From Juglans regia (Eukaryota; Streptophyta; Magnoliopsida; Fagales; Juglandaceae): a stretch of DNA of 64,000 nt. Below are positions 12,002 to 22,380 of the stretch, piece after piece. The DNA is taken from NCBI RefSeq assembly GCF_001411555.2, contig NC_049901.1:36838838-36902837 (forward strand), read 5' to 3'. How positions within the stretch are numbered: the first letter of the stretch is position 1; each line of letters starts with the position of its first letter. Under the pieces are notes generated by a model. That model saw only the letters and a program-made list of their open reading frames with translations, was not told where the DNA came from and did no database searches. A program made the translations under genes and the position numbers.

Positions 12002-13610
12002 ATGGCAAGCTATCTGTGGAGGAAATACGCAGATTATTTGTACACAAAGTGGGAAAAAACTCTACTCTGGGACATGATCGATCCGTACAGGCGACCCAAA
12101 TCGTTTAAACCTCTTGTTACAATCTATATTGCTGCTTTCTACACTGGAGTAATTGGTTCTGCTATCACTGAACAACTCTACAAGGTAACCAGTCACTGTT
12201 CGAAATGTTTTATTAGGTCCCTCTAACCCCTCTCTATTCTGATTCTATCACTCAATTATGTCTATTTGATTTATTAGATAAAATTCTTTTTTCTATTATT
12301 CTTGCGGATTAGTAAACATTTGTTATGTTGTTTCTTTGTAATGCGGCCTAGCAAAATGAGTGCACTTGCAGGTGTGTTTGTGTTGTGTTTAAATTTGGTC
12401 GGAAAGACAATGAATGTTCATATTAAGTAAAAATTTATAGTGAGAGGAACAATATCAGATTGTGGAAGTAGTGAGTAGAAATTTCATTCAATATGGCAGT
12501 TTAGAAATAGGACATTGGAATATGATTGGGTGCTTAGCGGCCTTAGCCTTCGACCAAAAGCTTGAAAAGAAGTTCCTTATTAATGAATCGAAATCAATTG
12601 TGAACATAGAGCTCAGTGGAACTATTTGTAGTTGTGGGGTGGTCTTCCATGACAGTGCTATTTGCTCATGTTTTATTGTTTTGGCTTGCAGGTGTCAGAT
12701 GCCTTGTCTTCAATTATATGTTTGATTGCTAAGAGTTGATTGAATAATGAATTGATAGTTAGAAGACTCACTGACCAAAACTTTCAGTAGATGGGGGGGG
12801 ACTCCTAGAGGGATACCTTTGGACTTTGCCCCTGGTTGTGTCTTGTTTATTGACATTTGACAGTATCCTGCCTGTTGTATTTGGTGTTTCATCATCCTCT
12901 TTCCCAAAACTCATAAAGGAGTTGATTTTTTATGACCTTTGGGAAGAACCAAGAAAAACATGGAAAGGATTAGTAAAAATTTTCATGTTCCCTTGGATTC
13001 GGTCGTTTTTACCTTTTTTTTTAAAATAACTTTTTTAAGTTGTTGGTTCTTGCTCTTTATTTCAACATCCTTGTTGCTATGTGCAACAAAGCTTGGGGAA
13101 ATTGCGGAAAAGTCCATGTTTGCCTTATGTAGAACTTCACCTTCTAGTGGAATGGCAGTTAACTTCCTTAAGGCACGTCATTTTTCCTTTATTCTCAAGT
13201 TAGCACTTCATGCTTGTATCGTAATGAGTTTTTAAGGGATGCCATTTTCAAATATTAAGGTTTCGATGACATTGAATAGGTTTCCTTACCTAGTTATTTA
13301 AGATTTAAAAAGAGTTATGTTACATACAATCACTTTTGTGTACTCATTGCGCACTCCACTGATATGATTGGCCAAAACAATTATTTTATATTAAAAAAAA
13401 GTGACGCAGTCAATCATATTAGTGGAGTGCACAAGAAATACGCAAAAGTGACTACACAGAATTTTTGAATTGAAAAATCTGCTTTCTGATACTGTGTAGG
13501 AGAAGTATTGGGAAGATCACCCTGGGGAAGCCGTCCCTCTAATGAGGCCAAAGTTCTATTATGGACCTTGGAAGGTACTGAAGGGAGATGTCCTTCCACC
13601 TAATCAGTGA
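12002..13610 (+). CDS. Small single-pass mitochondrial-type protein, candidate EMB2752 orthologue
   Basis: Two exons, 12002-12184 (61 codons) and 13500-13610 (36 codons plus TGA), joined in phase 0 across a GT-AG intron (donor GTAACC, acceptor TGTGTAG). The product has 97 residues: basic/aromatic N terminus MASYLWRKYADYLYTKWEKT, then DPYRRPKSFKPLV, one hydrophobic segment (about residues 37-54, VTIYIAAFYTGVIG), and a soluble tail with EKYWEDHPGEAVPLMRPKF and a YYGPW motif, ending PPNQ. The layout resembles small accessory proteins of mitochondrial inner-membrane complexes (inference). I recognise it as a conserved plant protein of unknown function. Its place between ACHT2 and CDA1 matches Arabidopsis At4g29660, which I recall as EMB2752. 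That link rests on position and approximate length, not on a search. Confidence 0.8.
12185..13499 (+). other. Intron of the 97-residue gene
   Basis: 1,315 bp, with an inverted-repeat MITE (about 13311-13450) ending roughly 50 bases before the acceptor. The rest is T-rich with no recognised content; in-frame ORFs at 12462-13235 look non-coding. Confidence 0.7.
13311..13456. mobile_element. Inverted-repeat MITE in an intron
   Basis: Two arms pair: ATACAATCACTTTTGTGTAC...GCACTCCACTGATATGATTG on the left, and CAATCATATTAGTGGAGTGC...GCAAAAGTGACTAC on the right, around an AT-rich centre. No ORF. Sits just upstream of the exon-2 acceptor of the 97-residue gene. Confidence 0.65.
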
Positions 13611-13978
13611 AAGCCCCAACTCCAATTGGAAAACGGTGTTAGAGTTTCTAGCGTTGCACTTTTCTTTTATTGTAGAAACCAAGGGCTCAATTGTATTTTG
13701 CCAATGAGGCTTTGCTTATGGTGGGGTGCCTTTGGCTGGAGAGAAACGATTGGAGCTTTGAATATCAGGAATGTTCTTTGGATGAAGTCAAGAGATTCTT
13801 CTTCAAGACTTTTAATTTTTACGGGCTACAAGCCTACTGTTATTATTTCAATGGGGCTAGTTTACATGATTTTCTTGTATCCATTTCTAGTTATCAACTT
13901 GTAACTAGGTGTTTTTGTTGTATACTTTATATGTACTTGAGCTATGCTGACCGTCATGAAACATGACTCATGATTTAC
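13611..13978 (+). other. 3' UTR region of the 97-residue gene
   Basis: About 350 bases after the TGA, ending at a MITE. A poly(A) site is not obvious. Confidence 0.4.
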
Positions 13979-14150
13979 TAGAGCTACAAATGTATTATAC
14001 AAAAATAATCTCACAAATTGACGTGGTTTCATTTGATCCGTTAGATCCATTTTACAATAAAAGTAACTTTATAATCTGACAAGTTACATCAAGCCATGTA
14101 AGTCTGTGAGATTATTTTGTGTAATTCCTTTGTAGTTAAGAGTATTTTCC
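13979..14150. mobile_element. MITE family 2, copy b
   Basis: Related to 5173-5352, with CTCACAAATTGACGTGG and CCATGTAAGTCTGTGAG arms around CCGTTAGATCCATTTTAC. Ends AGAGTATTTTCC. Confidence 0.6.
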
Positions 14151-14237
14151 TTATTATTATTCTCACTCATTCCACATATTCTGAGATGATGATGCCTACA
14201 AACAAGTAACAATCTCAGCATGTTACCAATTCCAATG

Positions 14238-14412
14238 TATTTGAAAAATGCTACTTATTATTTTTACACCACATATCAACTTGTGATTTGTCATTTTTAT
14301 TTTTCTATTTAAACACACATATTTATACATCAATATGTGTGTTTAAATAGAAGGAAAAAAATGACAAATTACATCATAGTGTGTGGTGTTGCATAGGATT
14401 GGAATTTTTCTA
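14238..14412. mobile_element. Foldback MITE
   Basis: Long imperfect hairpin: TTGTGATTTGTCATTTTT...TATTTAAACACACATA pairs with TATGTGTGTTTAAATA...AAAAATGACAAATTAC. Ends GAAAAATGCTACTT / GGAATTTTTCT resemble the nested foldbacks at 19916-20250. Confidence 0.65.
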
Positions 14413-14448
14413 ATAGAATACCAAATTTCAAACTCAGTTTTTCCTCTT

Positions 14449-14470
14449 GCCGTCTGCCGTCTGCCGTCTG
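14449..14470. repeat. Short TGCCGTC tandem repeat
   Basis: Three consecutive 7-bp TGCCGTC units. Confidence 0.7.
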
Positions 14471-14679
14471 GTATGGTCCTCTAATCCTGGTGTTTAGTGT
14501 AAAGTTTAACGCAATAGGTCTCCATGCATTACAAAAAAAAAAAAAATCACTGTTTTATGAGATTGTACTGTTTAACCATTAGTTTATTTTTTGGCAGAAA
14601 AGCTCATTGCACACATCTCCCTCAATGGTGTGCATCAATTTGTTTTTCTTTTACTTTTTATTAATCATTCTATTTTAAT

Positions 14680-14691
14680 TCATTAGACGAC

Positions 14692-14734
<43 letters not shown>

Positions 14735-15068
14735 CTATAACATGATTTTAGGATAATTATCAAACCTTGTCCAACAAGTAACAATCTTAATTACATCGGA
14801 AGAAATTGATATTGACCATGTATGCGACTTTGAAAATGAACTCACCTACAAACCACCACAAAAGCTGCTTTAATAAATCACAGACGACTCCATCTCTCTC
14901 TCTCTCTCTCTCTGAATTTCTAGAACATGATATTAGAATAATTATAAATTCTTGTCTAACAACCTTCACAGTACTCTTTGTTTTTCTAGATTGTTTTAAT
15001 TCGGAATCAAATCGAAAACAATTGACACTGACCATTGACTTTGAAAATGAATCACCACCTTCCAAACC
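14680..15068 (+). repeat. Diverged tandem duplication, about 195-bp unit, with CT microsatellites
   Basis: Unit 1 (about 14683-14870) and unit 2 (about 14880-15068) share the order AGACGACT - (CT)n - AATTTCTA.AACATGAT.TTA - ATAATTAT - GACTTTGAAAATGAA - TCACC. The (CT)n tracts are at 14695-14729 and 14892-14913. Confidence 0.7.
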
Positions 15069-15680
15069 AGAAACCAAAAAAGAAGCAAGAGAATGAATTC
15101 TACTGGTTCAAATTTCAAAGTTCATAGTCTAAACTGGGTAGCACATGCACCCTTTCCTTCATTTCTTTAGACCAGAATAGAAGAGTCAGTCTTCCTTGTT
15201 GAAATGGTCCCCATAAATATAAAAAGAACAACTACTCCTGTAGAGTTGAGAAACCAAACTGGAAGTTTATGCTATTTGTCACCCATATTATTTATATATA
15301 CTCAGACATCAGAGGGAGCCCAAAAGAGCATAAGAAAAAATTTTGGTTCCTTCTCTCTCTGGGATTTGGTGGAGGACAAATGCATACTTCCCCAGCGCTC
15401 TCCTCTCCTCTTTTAAGTGCATGACATGAAAGAGTGAAGAGAATTTGAAGAATGCGTTTGTTCTCCATCAAATTTCAAAGACAAAGAAGGATGAATATCT
15501 TCAAAGGTACGTGGTTAAGCTTAAGCTGCAAAAGACAACAAACAACGTCGGCTACATGCATGCCAAGTAGAACGTAAGGTTGGTCTTCTTTCATGTGCTT
15601 CTTTCTTCAATACTTTTCATTTGTTAATTGATGGAGGTGTAAAAAATTATCTTTCTTGAACATAATATAATATATGCCTC
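15069..15680. other. Unassigned stretch, no gene seen
   Basis: Mixed-composition DNA with a pyrimidine-rich part near 15345-15415. No conserved ORF or recognisable RNA gene found by eye. Confidence 0.35.
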
Positions 15681-15935
15681 ATAACCCTAAGGGGTTGGCC
15701 TAAGTGGTGAAGACCTTGGTCTTAGGGTATCACTCCCTTTAACGTCCAAGATTTAACACTTCATGGGTGCAAAAAATCTTTTGGAGCCACACCTCTCGGT
15801 GAAAAGTCAGTGATTTAATTAGTTTCGTGTAGAAAAACTTTCGAAAATACAGTGCACGAGATTGAGATTTATTCTGTAGGGGACCAGGGGTGGCTTCCAA
15901 GGATCCTTGAAGAGGTTCCCCAACACAAAATATAT
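15681..15935 (+). mobile_element. tRNA-derived SINE
   Basis: Head GGGGTTGGCCTAAGTGGTGA is a Pol III A-box-like motif. A degenerate B box (CCAAGATTTAACACTTCATG) follows about 55 bases later, then a tRNA-unrelated body. The arrangement matches plant SINEs; the 3' end and duplication were not resolved. Confidence 0.65.
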
Positions 15936-17880
15936 ATATATACAGCTCAGAAAATGTATCAAACCTGTTTACACTTGCATTAATTTCCTCTGAATATTTA
16001 GAACTTTATTCATGATCTACGAAAGGAAAAAAGTATTAACCAAAACAAGTTACTTTTGGACCCTCCGGTGCTGCCTTTCTTGGCCGAAAGCTATCAAGCA
16101 CAGGCGAGCGATGCATGTTCAGCCATATATAGCTGCAGGAACTTTTGTTATTATTATTATTATTAAGTTTTGTGACAATGTTTAGAAGTCCACAGAAAGA
16201 TCATATAAAAATTCGGTCAATTGCAAAATAAGGCTATGAAGTTTCAATCGTTTGCAGAAAGCTACCTTAGTTTTCAACTTTTGCATGATTGCATCCCTTT
16301 ATTTTGATAAAATCTCATTTTAGACAATTTGCTCATCTCTCGTTTGAAATACTAACGCCACATGCTAATTACTAATAAAAAAACTAACACACGGCCTTGA
16401 TTGTGCAGAGGGGTGTCTCCTCCCATATCCACGCTTTGCCTGGATTCACTATAAAAAAATTACTTATTTATTATCAGTTATTTATTGTTATATAAAATAA
16501 TTATTTTTTATTAAAATGAGTCTATTATCTTCTCATTAAAAATAACTCGTCATAAATACTTTTTTTTTCTAAAAGTGATTGTGGGCGAGGTCGCACACCC
16601 CTTTGTTGGTTTTTAAGTTATTTTATTATATTTAAGTTTTAAAATTGTTATTATTTTCATTTTCTCCTTTTAAAATTTTTGGAATTTTTAATAATTCTTG
16701 TTTTAATTTTTTTTTATATATTTTTTGAGATTCTTTTAGTAGAATTGCCGCTGACATGACATGTAGATGACATGTATATGCCAATGAAAATTAACACGTG
16801 TCATCTCTATGTCAATTTACAATTCTTTCGTTAGTTTTCAAAGGAAATATGGATAGAGAGACAAAGGGAAGAGATTCTTAAAATCAAGGCCGAATGCAAT
16901 GTGCAAAAGTTGATAAATAAAACCTTTTGCAAATAAATGAAAATTTAGAGGAAGATTTGCAATTAATCCATAGTTTCTTTGACAAATTTTCCAACAAGTC
17001 CAAGTCAACATTGACGGGCATTATTGTTGACTCTGTACAAGGCATATTGGTCCCATGGAATGAGCTGTTACAGATGCTTCTAATCTTATTTGTTAAAGCC
17101 AATGTCTTAATCATTTGCATGATTAGTCAAACAAATGTTTTCAATGAATCTTTCCTTGTTGGTCACATAGCTCTATGTTTATCAGGTTTATAGGGGTTGG
17201 TCAAAAATTTATGGAAAGGCTTTTTTTTGGCAAACTCGATCGGCCTTCAAGTCTTCATCTTCAAGAAATCTTATCCATGATCGAGGTAATATGAATTTCA
17301 TAAGATATGATATGATTATGTTGTTTTGTGGATATGGTACATTGGCTAGAAATTTGAAAAAATCTTAATGTCACATCATGAGATGATGAATAAATGATAA
17401 AAACTGAGATGATGAGTAACATGAATCTAGAAATTCAGTATCTTTTGTAAATTTTGAAAAAATAAATTTGTATAGATCATGGAGATGAACTCTTAATTGG
17501 TCATATTTACATTAAATAGATCCATATTGATATCGATCTAGTTTAGAAAATATTGTTGCATCTTTATAATCAATCTCAGTACACCTAAAATTAGGTAAAT
17601 TTCCTAGACCTTGTCGTAGATAAGGATATGAAATTCCCATACAAATTTCTTTAGATTATGGTCTGAATATATATGTTGTTCAATGTTCTCAAACCTTGAA
17701 ATTGGAATGGTGCTTTGGTTAGGCTAAAAGGTATCACAAGGAATTCGGAGTGTCATTTTTGAGTCTTAGAAAGGATGTTTCATGCACATCAAGGGGACTG
17801 GGTTGGGACGTGTTATTTTGGTGCTAAAATAAAATTAACCATTTTTTGGGTGCTAACCAATATATGAATGAATTGAAGAT
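15936..17880. other. AT-rich intergenic DNA, no gene seen
   Basis: Includes an ATT microsatellite near 16149-16165 and many AT-rich stretches. Open frames at 16884-17193 on both strands show no recognisable family. Confidence 0.4.
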
Positions 17881-17884
17881 TTAG

Positions 17885-18072
17885 GCACCATTTAGATATT
17901 CATCGCATCCCATCATTATATTTTTTTTAAAATTATTACATAAAATATAAATTTAATAAAAAATTTAACTTTTTAAAATCTTAATAATAAAAAATAATAT
18001 TCTAATAATATTTTATTCAACTTTTATCTAAATCCATCTCATTTTATCTCACTATCTAAATGAGATTCTAAT
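17885..18072 (-). mobile_element. Tourist-like MITE
   Basis: Ends GGCACCATTTAGATA and ATCTAAATGAGATTC pair imperfectly around the family's AT-rich core; flanking TTA/TAA triplets no longer match. Confidence 0.6.
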
Positions 18073-18217
18073 ATTTTAACACGTGTTATTTTGTTGGACC
18101 ACATGTGAAAAATCTCCCTAAACTCGAGGTAGGTCTTCAACAGTACTTTGGTTGTGCACCAAATAAGAGGTCATTCCCTTGATGTGCATCCCCCTTGATC
18201 TGCAATATTAATAAGAG

Positions 18218-18410
18218 TTTAGATAATGTGAAAAGTTTAGATTATTTTATATTTTATTTGAAAATTTAAAATATTATATTTTAATATTATTATTGTGTTG
18301 AGATTTGAAAAAATTAAATTGAGATTCGAAAAAATTAAATTATTTATTATATTTTATATGAGGATTTGAAAAATGTATAATGATGAGATGAGAATTTTGC
18401 GTCTCATCCC
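18218..18410 (+). mobile_element. Decayed Tourist-like MITE
   Basis: Family core (AATATTATTATT, TTATTTATTATATTTTAT, TAATGATGAGATGAG) with degraded ends and an internal 20-bp duplication around 18302-18345. Confidence 0.5.
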
Positions 18411-18849
18411 ACCTCCAAACTTGCAATATTTTGGAATATAAATGGCACGATATATTATTAAAATTATGTGTCATATTGTTACAATTAGTCACATGAACAT
18501 TAAATTTTAATGACACGATATCTTAATACCATGCGACGTTGATACTTTTAAAATTACTTTATATTACTCATATTCAACACATGGAAACAATTATTGTTGT
18601 GATAAATGCTGGCAGCAGCATGCATGCCTAACTTTATTTGTTATGTTTATTACTTTTATAGAAGAAACTTGGGGAGTTCAATTGAATTTACACTTAAAAA
18701 ACACTAATCACATGCTGACCCTTGCATTCACTCAAACTCTTAGCTGCGAATCTGTATTTAATTAATCAACCGCAAAATTGACTTTAATGGGCGGCTTAGA
18801 TGAGTTAAACAACAAAATGCCAATAAGAACTTCTTTTTTTTTTTTTTTT

Positions 18850-19040
18850 TTAAATCTCTGTTCATATGAATTAAAATTAAAAGTTGAATAAAATATTGTT
18901 AGAATATATATATTTTAATATTATTTTTATTTTGATATTTGAAAAAGTTGAATTGTTTATTTTATTTTATGTGAAAATTTTAAAAAATTGTAATGATTAG
19001 ATGAGATGAGATGAGATGAGTTGTGAAAATAAACGAGGCA
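18850..19040 (+). mobile_element. Tourist-like MITE
   Basis: Family core, ending in a GATGAGATGAGATGAG run and AAATAAACGAGGC, the expected right terminus. Confidence 0.6.
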
Positions 19041-19915
19041 GATCTTCATATGATCCAATTGATCACAAGATAAAAAAGCAACTTCACCTATCTATTTTGA
19101 TCAAAAAGGCATTATTGCGCATTGACATGCAAAGGATTAGGGGAATAAAAAGCTTTTAAGTACTAAATAAAACAAGAAATTAAAAGAGAAAGTGGTAGAC
19201 AATTAATTTATAGCACCCTTTTTTGTCAGCATACCAAAGTAATGACTTTGGATATTGATCCTAAAATAAATTCAACAAAAAAGTGCAATTATAGATGTTG
19301 GAATATTGGAACTCCACCTCAGGAAGCTCCACCATTTTATCAATAGAAAAAAGTGCAAGCTGAGAGGGGACCAATTCAATTTTAATTCTGCTGGTTTTAC
19401 TTTAGATACCCATCCATGCTGGGGCCAGGCCAGGGAACATAGCTACTGTTGCTATATGTCTGTACTATCACAAACTTTCACAACTAGGTTGGCGGCCCAA
19501 CCTCCTGCTGCTGTTCATGCTTCATATGAATGAATCCTACTTCAACAGCAATCACAAAGGCGCCATTTACAACATCAACTGGAATGGTTACTTTGCTTAG
19601 CTTGATTGTGACAAACACCAACCATCAAATATGTAATGAATCTTTTTTCCAGAGTAACATGATTCTGGTAAGTTGGAAGAAACTGATGAATGCAACTTTG
19701 GAATATAATCATATGAATGCAAGTGATTAGCTCTAAAGAGACTGATATTTCATAAATGGTACCAAACTTGTGAGTTTCAAACTTTTGGATTGAGTTATGT
19801 TGAACATATTTGATCTATGCCTCCTTTGAGAATCTTCATGTGATTAAGATTTTGAATTAGTATTGATTTCCATAGGATATCTCACTAAGAGGATCATGTA
19901 CACCATACAAAGCAA
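19041..19915. other. Intergenic DNA, no gene seen
   Basis: Open frames at 19306-19730 have no recognisable motifs. No repeat assigned. Confidence 0.35.
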
Positions 19916-20250
19916 GAGTCGTGTTACACAAAAACTCCGCACTCTACACACCACAACATGTGATTTTATTTTTTTATTCTCATATTTCATGAAGAGTCAT
20001 GCTACACAAAAGCTTCACATTCTGTACACCATTTAAAAACATATGATTTTATTCTTTTATCATCATATTTCATAAGTATGTATTCATAAAATATGATGAT
20101 AAAATAGTAAAATCACATATTTTTAAGTGGTGTGTAGGAGTGTGTGACTTATGCCTAGAATTTTTCTTTCATGAAATATAAAAGTAAAAGAGTAAAATCA
20201 TATATTTTTACGTGATGTGCAGGAATGTAAAGCTTATGTCTAGAATTTTT
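19916..20250. mobile_element. Foldback MITE nested inside a related foldback MITE
   Basis: The outer element has a left arm 19916-19993 and a right arm 20167-20250 (CACATCACG/CGTGATGTG-type pairing; right end TCTAGAATTTTT). The inner element (19994-20166) has its own arms (ACACCATTTAAAAACATATG pairing with a TTTTTAAGTGGTGT stretch; end CCTAGAATTTTTC). It is bounded by TTTCATGAA at 19985-19993 and 20167-20175, compatible with a 9-bp target duplication. Confidence 0.6.
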
Positions 20251-20520
20251 CTACAAACAAACCAGCAAAACCGATAGATTTGAAAGTTTTGGATCAAAGT
20301 AATTGCTTGAATTGTAAAATTCTATACCCATATTTCCTTTGCTCAGGAAAAGGAAAAAGAAAAAAGAAAAACGACTTACTGAAATGACTACCCTAGCATG
20401 AGACTTTCCTCCTTGGACGCAACATGTACAGAAAAATACACTAATAACAAAATACAAACTGCATGCCACCCAAGATGCACTCACACCTGTTGCATAGCTG
20501 TCTTCCTCTTGTAAACCCAA

Positions 20521-20761
20521 AAAAAAAAAAAAACTACCATAGAGTAAAAAGCCATGGAATCTAATTCCACATACATATAAATTCCAAAACTTTGACTATA
20601 ATAATCTTATTAGAATTACAACTTACAGAGGTGAGAGAGAGAGATCCTTCATCCTTCATCCATTCATGCATCAAATTCAAATCTTTCGAGGGCCAAATCA
20701 ATGGTCCAACAATTACAGTTGACTTCACATCAAGAACAAGGACTTTTTACAGCCATTCATT
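20521..20761 (-). other. 3' flank / probable 3' UTR of CDA1
   Basis: Minus-strand sequence just after the CDA1 stop; AT-rich with no competing ORF. Confidence 0.4.
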
Positions 20762-21652
20762 CTAGGCCGAGCTACAATGGAAGACCTTTAACCCACACTT
20801 GGGCGAAATCGCCTTCAATAGCAGCCTTGCCGTGTCCTCTTGCTTCACAACAGCTCCTTCCTTCTCCACCAACACCGCCGCGACAATCTTGTCATAGCCA
20901 CCACCGTCCCCGCCGGTAACGTACGCTACGATTGCCGCCTGCACCGGCCCCAAGCTCGGATTATACGCGGCCGATTCCGTGTAAGACCCTTTATATACCT
21001 TCCCTTCGCCGTCCATAAGCGCTACGCCGGATGGGCATCTACTGTACGGCGCATGCGACTTATTCGCGGCCTCCAAAGCCGCATATCGTAATTCCTCATA
21101 TCCATCGCTAAAACCATTGCAGGATGGAAACTGGGTTTCGCTTAGAAACGTTAACCCGTTGTGGTGTGGCTCTAAGAGCAATGGTACATCTTTGGCCAGC
21201 AGGTCATCGGGGCCAAACCGGTGGGAGAGAAAGCTGGATAACGGTTGGAATTGGTCTGATTCCGATTTGGGTTCGGAGGTGATGAGGAGGTTGATGTTCG
21301 GGGCGTTACGGATCTCTTGGAGGAACTGGCGGCAGTGACCGCAAGGGGCGGAGGATACAGCGAGGTAGCGGAGGTGGGGTTCGGCATTGATGGAGAGATT
21401 GGTGAGGAGGAACTGCTCGGCGTGGACGGAGTGGTGGAGGGGGAGGTTGGGGAACTCAAGGTTGACGCCGAGGAAGACTCGGCCGGAGGAGCCTAAACCG
21501 ACAGCACCGACGTGGTAGTGGGAGATGGGCGGGCGGGCGAGGCGCTTGGCGGAGTTGACAAGGGAGGGTAGGAACTGGAGAACGGAGAGGTTGGATTCTT
21601 CTGCCATGGATTCAACTTCCGAGGCTGGTATTACGAATCTGGGTCGGTCCAT
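20762..21652 (-). CDS. CDA1: Cytidine deaminase, homotetramer/dimer plant type
   Basis: Intronless 296-residue enzyme that deaminates cytidine and deoxycytidine to (deoxy)uridine in pyrimidine salvage; in Arabidopsis the product is cytosolic (family knowledge). The zinc site is complete: H77-A78-E79 (in HHSVHAEQ) with catalytic Glu, and P103-C104-G105-H106-C107. VGLGSSGRVFLGVN (about 51-64) precedes it. A second deaminase-like domain spans about 180-280 (EELRYAALEAANKSHAPYS, ESAAYNPSLGPVQAAI) without zinc ligands, as usual for two-domain CDAs. I start at 21652 (MDRPRFVIP), which matches the family N terminus. The frame stays open 72 codons upstream, but that segment is Pro/Ser/Leu-rich and probably 5' UTR. 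The coding region is much richer in G+C than its surroundings. No disabling mutations. Confidence 0.95.
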   Translation of the reverse strand: MDRPRFVIPASEVESMAEESNLSVLQFLPSLVNSAKRLARPPISHYHVGAVGLGSSGRVFLGVNLEFPNLPLHHSVHAEQFLLTNLSINAEPHLRYLAVSSAPCGHCRQFLQEIRNAPNINLLITSEPKSESDQFQPLSSFLSHRFGPDDLLAKDVPLLLEPHHNGLTFLSETQFPSCNGFSDGYEELRYAALEAANKSHAPYSRCPSGVALMDGEGKVYKGSYTESAAYNPSLGPVQAAIVAYVTGGDGGGYDKIVAAVLVEKEGAVVKQEDTARLLLKAISPKCGLKVFHCSSA

Positions 21653-22192
21653 TTTCGAGATAGGAAACGAGAAATGGAGGTTTTGGGAGATTGGTGGGGG
21701 GATGAGAAGAGGGAGGCAGATGGCCAAGATGGGATTTAGAGGGGAAGAGAGGAGTTCCTGAAAGCGAGGAGAGGGGAGGAGAGCGGGGGGAAGAACGATG
21801 GGTGCTTCGGAGAATGATTTATAGAGGTGCCTTGAGTGCAGGAAGAGATAAAATTGGCCAAGTATCATTGAAGGAGGTTTAATATTTGAAAAAAAATATA
21901 TATATATATATATATTTGTTATAATTTTTTTTTTTAAATATTTGTTATCATTGAAGGAAGAGATAATATTTCTTTTTCCTATAAAAAAAAATATTTGGAA
22001 AAAATATCCCTTATAATTTTTAACATTTACATTCTTAGTATATTAGGTTGATTGTAATATTATTACATGAATTTTTACGTGTATATAAAAGAAAATCATA
22101 ATTTTCAACTTTTAATACATTGTAGTTTAATTTTAAAAAATTATAATTTTATGGATCTAGATTGCCACGTGGCATTAATTTGTCCCTTATTA
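21653..22192 (-). promoter_or_regulatory. CDA1 5' UTR and upstream region
   Basis: A G/A-rich (pyrimidine-rich on the coding strand) leader from 21653 to about 21830, then AT-rich DNA with a TA tract at 21898-21915 that could serve as the core promoter. Assignment is by position only. Confidence 0.4.
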
Positions 22193-22380
22193 GAACTGAT
22201 TTGGTTACATAAAACTAAACTATATCTCATCTCATATAATCATTACAATTTTCTTAAACTCTTATATAAAATATAATAAATAATTTAATATTTTAAATTT
22301 TAAATTTTAAATTTTAAAATAAAAATAATATTATAATAATATTTTATTTATTTAATTTGAACTGCATAATCAAACGAAAC
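22193..22380 (-). mobile_element. Tourist-like MITE with TTA target duplication
   Basis: 188 bp between TTA at 22190-22192 and TTA at 22381-22383. The termini GAACTGATTTGGTTA and AATCAAACGAAAC pair imperfectly. Family core present. Confidence 0.7.

Noticed and set aside
11719..12108. 129-codon ORF overlapping exon 1 of the 97-residue gene
   Set aside because: Different frame, no family resemblance; the overlapping frame carries the conserved protein.
16884..17193. Pair of ORFs on opposite strands
   Set aside because: No recognisable motif, no splice-compatible neighbours; likely chance.
20701..21761. Plus-strand and other-frame ORFs over CDA1
   Set aside because: Antisense shadows of a GC-rich intronless gene.
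21653..21868. 72-codon N-terminal extension of CDA1
   Set aside because: Low-complexity Pro/Leu/Ser sequence, not found in the family. MDRPRFVIP at 21652 matches the usual start; a transit peptide was considered but homologues lack one.
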